A stretch of 64,000 nucleotides of DNA, taken from contig NZ_JAPEMU010000001.1 of assembly GCF_026342405.1 (NCBI RefSeq), positions 7,936,001 through 8,000,000 on the forward strand, written 5' to 3'. The stretch is from Kitasatospora sp. NBC_00240 (lineage in GTDB: Bacteria > Actinomycetota > Actinomycetes > Streptomycetales > Streptomycetaceae). Shown piece by piece: positions 1 to 7,798 of this stretch. The position numbers and the translations under genes were made by a program. The notes beneath the pieces are model-generated. The model did no database searches and had not been told where the DNA came from. It worked only from the letters and a program-made list of their open reading frames with translations. Within the stretch, counting starts at the first letter, position 1; the number at the start of each line of letters is the position of its first letter.

Positions 1-2
1 CC

Positions 3-704
3 GTCTCCGGGTTCCGCAAGAACGGCCTCAACGCCAGCGAGACCGACGGGATGACCGTCCGGGGCGTCCGCGCGCTGGGCAACGGGCAGCAGGGCATCAG
101 CCAGGAGAAGTCCGTCCGGGGCACCTTCACCGCCAACGAGTCGATGGACAACGGCCAGTCCGGCATCTTCCTGGCCAACACCGTGGACAACGAGGGCGGC
201 GCCATCGACACCGAGGGCGCCGTGATCAGCCGCAACCGGCTGAGCGGCAACCGGATCGGCGTCACCATCCGGCGCGCCCGCAGCCTCAGCATCGACCGCA
301 ACATCGTCAACGGGAACTGCGGCGGGGTGTTCATCGTCGGCGACGAAGGCGTCCCCCGGGCCGGCGCGCTGACCATCAGCCGCAACACCGTCACCGGGAA
401 CAACAAGTACTGCCCGCCCAACCCCCGCCTGGACGCGATCCAGGGCACCGGCATCCTGCTCACCGGCGCCGAGGACACCCTGGTGACGGGCAACACCGTC
501 CGGGACAACGTCGGCGCCTCGTCGATGTCCGGCGGCATCGTGCTGTTCCACAGCGTCGTCGGCGTCCCCAACGCCCGGATCACGGTCAGCGACAACCACG
601 TGGACGGCAACAGCCCCGCCGACCTCGCCGACCGGGACACCGGCACGGCCAACGTCTTCACCCGCAACCACTGCGGGGTCTCCGAACCGGCCGGCCACTG
701 CTGA
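3..704 (+). CDS. Secreted-type right-handed beta-helix protein (5' end missing)
   Basis: The frame is open to the left window edge, so only the C-terminal ~234 residues are here; the first ATG inside (51) is not a convincing start because the same repeat pattern already runs upstream of it. The sequence is a run of ~22-residue imperfect repeats rich in Asn and Gly (for example SRNRLSGN, DRNIVNGN, SRNTVTGN, VSDNHVDGN), the pattern of NosD/pectate-lyase-like parallel beta-helix proteins. Two Cys near the C-terminus (NHCGVSEPAGHC) could form a disulphide, which fits export. Members bind or cleave polysaccharide, but no catalytic residues can be assigned from this fragment. It is followed 61 nt later by the methyltransferase gene on the same strand. 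Confidence 0.75.
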   Translation, partial: VSGFRKNGLNASETDGMTVRGVRALGNGQQGISQEKSVRGTFTANESMDNGQSGIFLANTVDNEGGAIDTEGAVISRNRLSGNRIGVTIRRARSLSIDRNIVNGNCGGVFIVGDEGVPRAGALTISRNTVTGNNKYCPPNPRLDAIQGTGILLTGAEDTLVTGNTVRDNVGASSMSGGIVLFHSVVGVPNARITVSDNHVDGNSPADLADRDTGTANVFTRNHCGVSEPAGHC

Positions 705-765
705 TCCGCCCCCGGCCCCCTGCCCGACGCCGCTGCTCCCCTCCGACCATCAGAAGGACGGCCCC

Positions 766-1797
766 ATGACCACCGCACCCACCACCGACCCGCAGGCCGC
801 CATGCGCCTGCGCGAACTCGTCTTCGGCGCAGCCTGCGCCGCCGCCGTTCGGGCGGCCGCCCGCCTGGGCGTCGCCGACGCGCTGGGCGAGCAGCCGACC
901 GCCGTGGACGACCTCGCGTCGGCCCTCGACACCGAGCCCAAGCCGCTGCGCCGGCTGCTGCGCGCGCTCTCCTGCTACGGCATCTTCGCCGAGACGGACG
1001 GGGACCGCTTCGTCCACACCGAGATGTCCCGGCTGCTGCGCGAGGACGCGCCGAACAGCCTGCGCTACATCTCGCTGTGGTGCACCGAGCCGTGGACCTG
1101 GGAGGCCTGGCCGCGGCTGGACGAGGCGGTCCGCTCGGGCAAGAACGTCTTCCCGGAGGTGTTCGGCAAGGAGTTCTTCGACTACCTGCACACCGACGGG
1201 CGCGAGTCGGCCAAGGTCTTCGACAAGGCCATGACCACCTCCAGCCGCCAGTCCGCCGCCGACTTCGCCGAGTACCTGGACCTCACCGGCGTCAACTCCG
1301 TGGTCGACATCGGCGGCGGCCAGGGCCACGTGCTGGCCAGCCTGCTGGAGAAGCACCCCGGCCTGCACGGCACCCTGATGGACCTCCCCAAGGTGGTCGC
1401 CAACGCCGATCCCCGGCTGCGCGACGGCGGCGCGCTGGCCTCCCGGGCCCGGCTGGTGCCCGGGGACTGCCGGGAGGACATCCCGGTCAAGGCCGACCTC
1501 TACATCATCAAGAACATCCTGGAATGGGACGACGAGAGCACCCGCCGCACGCTGGCGAACGTGGTCGCGGCGGCCGCCCCCGGCGCCCGGGTCGTGGTGG
1601 TGGAGAACCTGGTCGACGACAGCCCCTCGATGCGGTTCACCACGGCGATGGACCTGCTGCTGCTGCTCAACGTCGGCGGCGCCAAGCACTCCAAGCAGAG
1701 CATGGTCACCCTGATGTCGGCGGCCGGCCTGGCGGTGGGCGAGGTCCACCCGGTCAACCCGTACCTGCACGCCTTCGAGAGCGTCGTCCCGGCCTGA
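766..1797 (+). CDS. SAM-dependent O-methyltransferase (plant/hydroxyindole O-methyltransferase type)
   Basis: The 343-residue protein has the two-domain layout of small-molecule O-methyltransferases. An N-terminal winged-helix dimerisation domain (~15-100) is followed by a Rossmann domain with SAM motif VVDIGGGQGHVL (~residues 180-190), an acidic loop (GTLMDLPKVV) and the family's NILEWDDE segment where the general base (usually His) would sit; here that stretch reads IIKNILEWDDE. Homologues methylate phenolic hydroxyls of aromatic polyketides. Its place near a type II PKS locus suggests it methylates the pigment, but two minus-strand genes and a terminator intervene, so this is inference. 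The start ATG has AGAAGGA upstream at good spacing. A long hairpin follows. Confidence 0.85.
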   Translation: MTTAPTTDPQAAMRLRELVFGAACAAAVRAAARLGVADALGEQPTAVDDLASALDTEPKPLRRLLRALSCYGIFAETDGDRFVHTEMSRLLREDAPNSLRYISLWCTEPWTWEAWPRLDEAVRSGKNVFPEVFGKEFFDYLHTDGRESAKVFDKAMTTSSRQSAADFAEYLDLTGVNSVVDIGGGQGHVLASLLEKHPGLHGTLMDLPKVVANADPRLRDGGALASRARLVPGDCREDIPVKADLYIIKNILEWDDESTRRTLANVVAAAAPGARVVVVENLVDDSPSMRFTTAMDLLLLLNVGGAKHSKQSMVTLMSAAGLAVGEVHPVNPYLHAFESVVPA

Positions 1798-1804
1798 TCC
1801 CCCC

Positions 1805-1855
1805 GGACGTACGAGAGAGCCGGCACCCCGTGGGTGCCGGCTCTCTCGTACGTCC
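1805..1855. terminator. Perfect 24-bp hairpin between convergent genes
   Basis: Arms 1805-1828 and 1832-1855 are perfectly complementary with a 3-nt loop. It lies between the + strand methyltransferase (stop 1797) and the minus-strand sortase (stop 1901), so it can act as a bidirectional terminator. Confidence 0.85.
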
Positions 1856-1900
1856 CCGGGGCCGCTGCGTCGGTCGAACCCGGTGCGGCCGCGGGCCCGG

Positions 1901-2587
1901 TCAGGCCTTGTGCGAGGACTCCAGGTGCGCGAAGACCACCACGTTGTCCAGGTAGTCCTTGCGCTTCTTGTCGTAGGTGCCGCCGCAGGTGATCAGGCGC
2001 AGTTCGGCGTTGCCGGTGTTGCCGTAGACCTTGGCGTCGGGGAAGGCGTCCTTGGGGAAGGTCTGGACGGAGTCGACCGAGAAGACCGCCACGGTGCCGT
2101 CCGCGCGGGTCACCTCGACCTTGTTGCCGGGCAGCAGCATCCGCAGCAGCAGGAAGACCGCCGGGCCGGTCCTGGTGTCCACGTGGCCCGCCACGACCGC
2201 GCTGCCGCGCTCGCCGGGGGTGGGGCCGCCGCTGTACCAGCCGACCAGGTTCTTGTTGTCCGGGGCCGGCGCGTTGAGCATGCCGGAGGCGTCCAGGGTC
2301 AGTTCGGTGAACGGCGCGTTCACAGCGATCTGAGGGATCTTCAGCTTGGTGGGTGCCGAACGCGCCATGGCGGGGGAGGGCTTGGCCTCCTCCACGGGGG
2401 CGGCGGGCTGCGCGGGCGCCGGCGGCGCGGCCACGGCGGTGACGGCCGGGGGCGCGGGCGGCGCCGGGGCCTGGACGGGCGACGCGTCCACCGAGTTGTA
2501 GATGAGCAGCGCGCCCACGGCGGCGGCCGCCATGCCCACGCGCAGCAGGGTGGGAACGCCGCTCTTTCCCGCGGCCTGATCACTCAT
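1901..2587 (-). CDS. Class F-like sortase (cysteine transpeptidase)
   Basis: The 228-residue protein has one N-terminal membrane segment (~15-32), an Ala/Pro-rich linker (~33-75) and a sortase barrel. The catalytic His is H135 (VVAGHVD) and the catalytic Cys is C201 (LITCGG). Where many sortases carry the third catalytic residue just before DN-VVVFA, this one has Leu (DYLDNVVVF); the nearest Arg is R209 in KKRKD. Class F enzymes of actinomycetes have this compact architecture. I chose ATG 2587, which has GAGG 8 nt upstream, over an in-frame ATG at 2707. The gene lies downstream of a likely surface protein on the same strand, separated by a hairpin. Confidence 0.85.
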   Translation of the reverse strand: MSDQAAGKSGVPTLLRVGMAAAAVGALLIYNSVDASPVQAPAPPAPPAVTAVAAPPAPAQPAAPVEEAKPSPAMARSAPTKLKIPQIAVNAPFTELTLDASGMLNAPAPDNKNLVGWYSGGPTPGERGSAVVAGHVDTRTGPAVFLLLRMLLPGNKVEVTRADGTVAVFSVDSVQTFPKDAFPDAKVYGNTGNAELRLITCGGTYDKKRKDYLDNVVVFAHLESSHKA

Positions 2588-2802
2588 CGGGGGACCTCGC
2601 ATTCCGAGCAGGTCGAGCAGTCTGAGCAGTTCGATCGTCCGAAGCGCCCCGCAGTCCTGGACCGGGCCTGGACCGCGCTGGGGTCCTCGGAGCATCGAGG
2701 TGGCCATGCGGCGGGCGGTCCGGGGACGGCGGGCACTCCTGGCGCCCCGCGCGGACCTGTGGGCCGTGCCCGCGCCCGGCCGGGGCCGGGGCCCCTCGTA
2801 CG

Positions 2803-2841
2803 CCCTGCCGTGGCCGACGCTGAGCGGCGGCCACGGCAGGG
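2803..2841 (-). terminator. 14-bp GC-rich hairpin after surface-protein gene
   Basis: Arms 2803-2816 and 2828-2841 are perfectly complementary with an 11-nt loop, just past the stop of the 2865-3230 gene. It implies that the sortase gene is at least partly transcribed from its own promoter. Confidence 0.6.
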
Positions 2842-2864
2842 AGACGTACAGGCGGTGCTACGGG

Positions 2865-3230
2865 TCAGATCGCCGCACCGGTGGGCTTGCGGCGGCGCAG
2901 CGCGTACGCGCCGATGCCGAGGCCGCCGAGCAGCAGGACCGCGCCGGAGGCCACGCCGTTGCCGGAGACGGCCATGCCGCCGCCGCCGGTGTGCACGCCG
3001 CCGTGCGGAGCCTTCTCCTCCTCGGCGGCGGCCTCGGGCTTGCCCGTGGCCTGCTTCTCCTCCCAGGTCTTCTGGCCCTCCGGGCTCGCTGCCTTGGCCT
3101 GCTTCTCCTCCCAGGTCAGCGTCGTGCCCGCGTCGGGAGAGTCGGCGGCGAAGGCGGCGGCGACCGGGCCGCCCAGGGTGAGGGTGGCGGCGATGGCCGC
3201 TCCGGTCAGCAGGGTGCGTGCAGAACGCAT
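2865..3230 (-). CDS. Small cell-surface protein with C-terminal membrane anchor
   Basis: The 121-residue protein has a clear Sec signal peptide (MRSARTLLTGAAIAATL..., cleavage near AFA-ADS). Then comes a polar, Lys/Glu-rich section with two WEEKQA motifs separated by about 17 residues, a Gly-rich hinge (HGGVHTGGGG) and a C-terminal hydrophobic segment ending in LRRRKPTGAAI. This is the tripartite layout of sortase substrates, but no LPXTG is present; VHTGG before the hydrophobic span is the only candidate motif. The neighbouring sortase makes it a plausible substrate. ATG 3230 is preceded by GGAAGGA at 8 nt and is preferred to a GTG/ATG further upstream that would precede the signal peptide. 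Confidence 0.7.
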   Translation of the reverse strand: MRSARTLLTGAAIAATLTLGGPVAAAFAADSPDAGTTLTWEEKQAKAASPEGQKTWEEKQATGKPEAAAEEEKAPHGGVHTGGGGMAVSGNGVASGAVLLLGGLGIGAYALRRRKPTGAAI

Positions 3231-3668
3231 GGGGGTGGTCCTTCCGGCGCGAGGTGCGACAGCCGACAGGTCGTCGGGCAAGGGGATCGCACGGGGCGTC
3301 GCTTTTACGGTCAGTCAGATCCGGGCCCGCTGCCAGCGCTGAATGTCACGACACGGTTACGGCGTGGGCCCTTCGGGTGGACTATCGGGATTCTTCACCC
3401 GGCTGCCACGCCATACGGTCTGAATAAGTGTCAGCTGATCGGACCAATGCCGCGGCCCGTCCGGTGGACGGCGGCCGGCCGGCCCGAACCGTTGTGCCCG
3501 GCCGGCCCGACAGGCTGTGCCCGCGGGTCCGGGCCGCCGTCCTCGCGGCCCGGACCCGGACATGCCGAGGGCGCCGACCGGGTCTCGGGTGAGACCGGTC
3601 GGCGCCCTCGGCGGTTCGTGCGGCGGCGGTAAGGGGCGTGCGCCGCGGGGCGCGGGGCCCCGCGGGGC
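3231..3668. other. Intergenic region with operon terminator and surface-protein promoter
   Basis: This stretch of about 440 bases lies between the last pigment gene and the surface-protein gene. It holds the hairpin at 3564-3612. A relatively AT-rich patch at about 3390-3440 is a likely promoter zone for the surface-protein gene. I see no credible gene. Confidence 0.5.
3564..3612 (-). terminator. Terminator of the pigment operon
   Basis: Arm 3564-3586 pairs with 3591-3612 over 22 bp with a single bulged G and a 4-nt loop. It starts 57 nt past the stop of the last operon gene. Confidence 0.75.
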
Positions 3669-4010
3669 TCAGTTCGCCGAGCCGCGCTCCCAGCGGTAGA
3701 ACTCGCGCGCCATCGCGTCCTGGGGCCCGCGCCAGGTCTGCGGGTCGTACGCCTGGACGTACGGCAGCAGCTTCTCGCTGACGTCCCGGAAGGCCGGGTG
3801 CTTGGTGTACTGGGCGACCGCCGGGCCGGGCGGCCGGTCCGCCTCCACCAGGTGGATGTACACGTCGCCGAACTGGAACAGGCTGCGACCGGTGACCCCG
3901 ATCAGATCGGGCAGCTCGCCGGCGTCGGACCGGGCGAAGACGTCGGCGATGCCGTCGGCGCCGTCGGGCTTCATCCGGGCCACGATCAGGGTGCGGTAGG
4001 TCTGGTTCAC
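3669..4010 (-). CDS. TcmI-family polyketide cyclase (WhiE ORFVII type)
   Basis: The 113-residue protein matches the small ferredoxin-like (dimeric alpha-beta barrel) cyclases of aromatic polyketide pathways: opening YRTLIVARMKPD, central IGVTGRSLFQFGDVYIHLVE and C-terminal AREFYRWERG. Family members close the later rings of the polyketide after the first aromatisation. It is the last gene of the pigment operon and its ATG overlaps the stop of the aromatase gene (ATGA), so the two are translationally coupled. The product is cytoplasmic. Confidence 0.9.
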   Translation of the reverse strand: MNQTYRTLIVARMKPDGADGIADVFARSDAGELPDLIGVTGRSLFQFGDVYIHLVEADRPPGPAVAQYTKHPAFRDVSEKLLPYVQAYDPQTWRGPQDAMAREFYRWERGSAN

Positions 4011-4462
4011 AGGTCGGCCGCCTGCTTCTCGACCTTCTCGCGGATCAGCTGCATCTGGATGCGCGAGTTGCGGTTGATGTGGTTGGTCATCCCGTTGTCG
4101 TCGACCGGCGCGGTCGGCTTCATCGCGAAGTCCTGGATCCAGCGCATCCGGGTGCCGCCCGGGTCCTCGGCGTACTCCCAGCGGATGTCCATGAACTCGA
4201 ACGGCCCGGGCTCGATCCGGCGGGCCTTCACGGCGAGCGAGGGCCGGTCGGTGGTGCGCTCGGAGACCCAGCTCCAGATCTGGCCGTTCTCGTCGGGGTG
4301 CATGGTGAGGCGGAAGGTCGTGCTCTCGCCCTCACGGTTCAGCACCTCGACCGAGGCGTACTCGCTGAACAGCTGCGGCCAGTTCTCCAGGTCGTTGGTG
4401 ATCTCCCAGACCAGGTCGACGGGGGCGGCGATGACGATCTCGTTGTCCGTGTGTCCGGGCAT
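4007..4462 (-). CDS. Aromatase/cyclase, START/SRPBCC fold (WhiE ORFVI type)
   Basis: The 151-residue single-domain SRPBCC protein opens with DNEIVIAAPVDLVWEITNDLENWPQLF-like family sequence and continues with WSWVSERTTD and MRWIQDFAMKP, as in the TcmN/WhiE-VI first-ring aromatase/cyclases. These bind the nascent poly-beta-ketone on the ACP and fix first-ring cyclisation. The start at ATG 4462 follows the ACP stop by one nucleotide; a longer in-frame extension to 4579 would overlap the ACP gene and gives low-complexity Pro/Ser sequence, so it is rejected. The stop overlaps the next gene start. Confidence 0.9.
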   Translation of the reverse strand: MPGHTDNEIVIAAPVDLVWEITNDLENWPQLFSEYASVEVLNREGESTTFRLTMHPDENGQIWSWVSERTTDRPSLAVKARRIEPGPFEFMDIRWEYAEDPGGTRMRWIQDFAMKPTAPVDDNGMTNHINRNSRIQMQLIREKVEKQAADL

Positions 4463-4463
4463 C

Positions 4464-4727
4464 TCAGGCACCAGCCTTCGCGGCGAGGGAGGAGTTGACG
4501 ACGTCGATGAACTCGGCGGGGGTGCGGGACATCTCGGCCCCGGCGGTGATCCGGGTGGCGTGGCGGTTCTCCAGCTCACCGACGATGCCGAGCAGGCCGA
4601 GGGAGTCGATGCCGAATTCCTCGAAAGTCGCTTCGGGGCGCATCTCCATGTCCTGGGGGTCGACGGTGATGCCGGCCCGGTTCTTGATCAGTGAGGCGAG
4701 TTCGGTGTGGGTGAGGGCATTGCTCAT
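4464..4727 (-). CDS. Type II PKS acyl carrier protein (WhiE ORFV type)
   Basis: The 87-residue acyl carrier protein carries the phosphopantetheine attachment motif FGIDSLGLL (Ser of DSL near residue 41) in a four-helix carrier sequence. It tethers the growing polyketide for KS/CLF elongation and for the downstream cyclases. It is separated from the CLF gene by 93 nt, the largest gap in the operon, and is tightly coupled to the aromatase gene (1-nt gap). Confidence 0.95.
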   Translation of the reverse strand: MSNALTHTELASLIKNRAGITVDPQDMEMRPEATFEEFGIDSLGLLGIVGELENRHATRITAGAEMSRTPAEFIDVVNSSLAAKAGA

Positions 4728-4820
4728 GAGTCGGTTCTCCTGCTCACAATCGGTGTATGGCAGTTGGTGCCGGGCCGGCGCCGCCGGACTGCTGCGGGGC
4801 CGGCCGGTCGGGCGGCCGGT

Positions 4821-6068
4821 TCAGCGCCGCTCGCCGTCGCCGCGGCGCAGCACCAGGGCGGCGTTCGAGCCCATCAGCCCGCGGCTCAGCACGAGCGCGG
4901 TCCGCAACTCGGCCGGCCGGGCGTGGCCGGTCACCAGGGCGAGGTCGTGGCAGACCTCGGTGACGTTGGGGGTGGGCGGCAGGATGCCGTCCTCCATGGC
5001 CAGTACGGCGGCCGCCACGTCCAGCGGCGGCGCGCCGCAGTAGGCGCGGCCGATGCCGGCCTTGGGGGCCGTGACGGGCACGCGTTCGGCGTAGGTGCCG
5101 AGCGCGTCGGCCAGGGCGAGGGCCTCGGCGCGGTCGGCCGCCGGGACGCCGAGGGCGTCGGCGAAGACCACGTCGACCTCCTCGGGCGAGCAGCGCGCCT
5201 CGTCGAGGGCGGTGCGGATGGCCCGCACCAGCCCCTCGCGGGACTCCTCCCAGCGGGAGGCGCCGGTGAAGGTGGCGCCGTGGCCGGCCAGCACGGCCCG
5301 GACCTTGGCCCCGCGGCGCAGGGCCGCGGACTCGTCCTCGACCATCAGCATCGCCCCGCCCTCGGCGGGGACGAAGCCGCAGGCCTCGGGCGAGAACGGC
5401 AGATAGGCCCGCGTCGGGTCCTCGCCGAGGCTGAGCTCGGGGTAGCCGAGCTGGCAGACCATCGAGTAGGGGGCGAGCGGTGCCTCGGCGGCGCCGACCA
5501 CCACCGCGTCCGTGCCGCGCCGCACGGCTCGGGCGGCGTGCGCGAGCGCGTCCAGCCCGCCGGCCTCGTCGCTGGCGACGACGCCGCAGGGCCCGCGGAA
5601 CCCGCCGCGGATCGAGATCTGGCCGGTGCTGGCTGCGTAGAACCAGGCGATCGACTGGTAGGGGCCGACGAACCTCGGCCCCTCGCCCCAGAGTTGCTGC
5701 AGTTCGCGCTGTCCGAACTCACCGCCGCCGGAGCCGGCCGCGGTGACCACGCCCACGCCGAACGGCGAGTTCTCGTCGGGGGTGAACCCGGCGTCGGCCA
5801 CCGCGAGGTCGGCCGCGGCCATCGCGTAGTGGGTGAAGCGGTCGGTCTGGACGAGGAAGCGGCCGTCGATCGCGATGTTCGCGTCGAAGTCGCGGACCTC
5901 GCCGGCGACCCGGAGCGGGAGGTGCCCGCAGCCCTCGCGGGAGATCCGGTCCACGACGCTGGCACCCTGCCGGGTGGCCTTCCAGAAGGCGTCGGCGCCG
6001 ACGCCGCTGGGGGCCACCACACCGAGGCCGGTGATCACCGCCCGGCGCTCCTGCTGACGTGCCGTCAT
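4821..6068 (-). CDS. Chain-length factor / ketosynthase beta (WhiE ORFIV type)
   Basis: The 415-residue protein is a thiolase-fold KS homologue lacking the active-site Cys. The equivalent position is E168 in VVASDEAGGLDAL (codon GAG, read directly); most characterised chain-length factors have Gln there. KS-like N-terminus (AVITGLGVVAPSGVGADAFW) and C-terminus are intact. It pairs with KS alpha as the heterodimer that sets polyketide length; WhiE-type pairs are associated with long (C24-class) chains, but length cannot be proven from this reading. The start ATG is 4 nt after the KS stop, so translation is coupled. Confidence 0.95.
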   Translation of the reverse strand: MTARQQERRAVITGLGVVAPSGVGADAFWKATRQGASVVDRISREGCGHLPLRVAGEVRDFDANIAIDGRFLVQTDRFTHYAMAAADLAVADAGFTPDENSPFGVGVVTAAGSGGGEFGQRELQQLWGEGPRFVGPYQSIAWFYAASTGQISIRGGFRGPCGVVASDEAGGLDALAHAARAVRRGTDAVVVGAAEAPLAPYSMVCQLGYPELSLGEDPTRAYLPFSPEACGFVPAEGGAMLMVEDESAALRRGAKVRAVLAGHGATFTGASRWEESREGLVRAIRTALDEARCSPEEVDVVFADALGVPAADRAEALALADALGTYAERVPVTAPKAGIGRAYCGAPPLDVAAAVLAMEDGILPPTPNVTEVCHDLALVTGHARPAELRTALVLSRGLMGSNAALVLRRGDGERR

Positions 6069-6072
6069 ATTC

Positions 6073-7329
6073 TCACCCCGTCCTGCTCAGCACTACGGCG
6101 GACTGGAACCCGCCGAACCCGCTGCCGACCGACAGGATGTTGCGCAGCGGCAGCTCGCGCGCGGTGCGCGGCACGTAGTCGAGGTCGCACTCCGGGTCCG
6201 GCGTCTCGTAGTTGGCTGTCGGCGGCACCACGCCGTGGGCCAGCGCGAGGGTGCAGGCGACGACCTCGATCGCCCCGATCGCGCCGAGCGAGTGGCCGAC
6301 CATCGACTTGATCGAGCTCATCGGCGTGCGGTAGGCGTGCTCGCCGAGCGAGCGCTTCACCGCCGCCGTCTCGTGCCGGTCGTTCTGCTTGGTGCCCGAG
6401 CCGTGCGCGTTGACGTAGTCGACGTCGGTGCGCTCGACCCGGGCGTGGGCGAGGGCCTCGTCGATCGCGTGCGACATCTCCAGGCCCTCCTGGGTGAGCC
6501 CGGTCATGTGGTACGCGTTGCCGAAGGTCGCGAACCCGCCGAGCTCGCCGTAGATCCGGGCGCCGCGCCGGCGGGCGTGCTCCAGCTCCTCCAGCACCAG
6601 GACGGCGCCGCCCTCGCCGAGCACGAAGCCGTCCCGGTGGGCGTCGAAGGGGCGGGAGGCGTGCGCCGGGTCGTCGTTGCGCTCCGAGGTGGCCTTGATG
6701 GCGTCGAAGCAGGCGACGGTGATCGGCGAGATGGGCGAGTCCGAGGCGCCGGCGATGCAGATGTCGGCGCGCCCGTCCTCGACCGCGTGGAAGGCGTAGC
6801 CGATCGCGTCCAGGCCGGAGGTGCAGCCGGTGGAGACCGTCTGCACGGGCCCCATCGCGCCGGTCTGCTCGGCCACCGCGGAGGCCAGCGTGCTCGGGGC
6901 GAAGGCCCGGTGCAGGTGCCGTTCGGCCTTCTGGTGGTCCACGTCCCAGCGGGCGCCGGAGGCGCTCACCAGGGCGTAGTCGTGCTCCAGCCGGGTGGTG
7001 CCGCCGACCGCGGTGCCGAGCGAGACGCCGACCCGCCACGGGTCCTCGGCCTGCAGGTCGAGGCCCGAGTCGCGGACCGCCTCGGCGGTCGCGACCAGCG
7101 CGAACTGTACGTACCGGTCGGCGCGTTCGACCTGCTCCGGCCCCAGCCCGTGCTCGGCGGGGTCGAAGTCGCACTCGGCGGCGATCCGGGAGCGGAAGCC
7201 CTCCGGGTTGAAGAGGGTGATGCCCCTGGTGGCCGTGCGCCCGGAGGTGAGGAGGTCCCAGAAGGCCGGTACGCCGACGCCGCCGGGGGCGACCACGCCG
7301 ATACCGGTGATCGCCACCCGCCGGGTCAT
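6073..7329 (-). CDS. Ketosynthase alpha of type II PKS (WhiE ORFIII type)
   Basis: The 418-residue ketosynthase has the complete catalytic set at canonical positions: C169 (VSTGCTSGLDA), H309 (VNAHGSGTKQND), K341 (SSIKSMVGH) and H346. It performs the decarboxylative condensations of malonyl-ACP with the chain-length factor in the cytoplasm. The start overlaps the cupin stop (ATGA), typical of operon coupling. The order cupin-KS-CLF-ACP-ARO/CYC-cyclase is the spore-pigment (whiE/sch/cur) gene order, which argues for spore pigment rather than a diffusible antibiotic. Confidence 0.97.
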   Translation of the reverse strand: MTRRVAITGIGVVAPGGVGVPAFWDLLTSGRTATRGITLFNPEGFRSRIAAECDFDPAEHGLGPEQVERADRYVQFALVATAEAVRDSGLDLQAEDPWRVGVSLGTAVGGTTRLEHDYALVSASGARWDVDHQKAERHLHRAFAPSTLASAVAEQTGAMGPVQTVSTGCTSGLDAIGYAFHAVEDGRADICIAGASDSPISPITVACFDAIKATSERNDDPAHASRPFDAHRDGFVLGEGGAVLVLEELEHARRRGARIYGELGGFATFGNAYHMTGLTQEGLEMSHAIDEALAHARVERTDVDYVNAHGSGTKQNDRHETAAVKRSLGEHAYRTPMSSIKSMVGHSLGAIGAIEVVACTLALAHGVVPPTANYETPDPECDLDYVPRTARELPLRNILSVGSGFGGFQSAVVLSRTG

Positions 7330-7751
7330 GAGGCCACCTTGGCGTGTTCCGGCGGGCCGGCCTCCAGGGTTTCCTCGGTGTCGACGTGGCCGAGTTCGGG
7401 ACGCGGGGCCAGCGGACCGCAGTGGAAGACCATCCGGGCCTCGGTGTCGCCGACGTTGCGGAACCGGTGGCGCATGTTGATCGGGATCATCAGGCCCTGG
7501 TCGGGCTTGAGCGGGTGCGTCACGCCGTCCAGGTCGACCTCCAGGTCACCTGAAACGACGTATACGAACTCCTCGGAGTACGGGTGGTAGTGCTCACCGA
7601 TCCGGTCCCCCGGCTGGATGATCGCCAGGCCCATGAACCCGCTGGTGGCACCCGAGACGGTCGGGGTGAGCATGGCGCGGATGTCCCCGCCCCGCCGGCG
7701 GTTGGGCGCGGCATCGTCGACGTGCACGATACGTGGGTAATGCGTGGTCAT
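7326..7751 (-). CDS. Cupin protein of spore-pigment operon (WhiE ORFII type)
   Basis: The 141-residue single-domain cupin has the first metal-binding motif at GEHYHPYSEEFVYVVSGDLEV (two His and one Glu) and the second at INMRHRFRNVGD (His). In whiE loci a cupin lies directly upstream of KS. Its chemical role in spore pigment synthesis is not established; cyclase or oxygenase/auxiliary roles have been proposed. The gene is flanked by ORFI (47-nt gap) and overlaps the KS start by 4 nt. Confidence 0.9.
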   Translation of the reverse strand: MTTHYPRIVHVDDAAPNRRRGGDIRAMLTPTVSGATSGFMGLAIIQPGDRIGEHYHPYSEEFVYVVSGDLEVDLDGVTHPLKPDQGLMIPINMRHRFRNVGDTEARMVFHCGPLAPRPELGHVDTEETLEAGPPEHAKVAS

Positions 7752-7798
7752 GGCAGTTCCTCCAAGTGGGTTCTACGGTGGGGGCCCCGGAAGGGGGG

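Noticed and set aside
4463..4579. An N-terminal extension of the aromatase/cyclase
   Set aside because: It overlaps the ACP coding sequence in another frame and is Pro/Ser low-complexity; ATG 4462 fits operon spacing.
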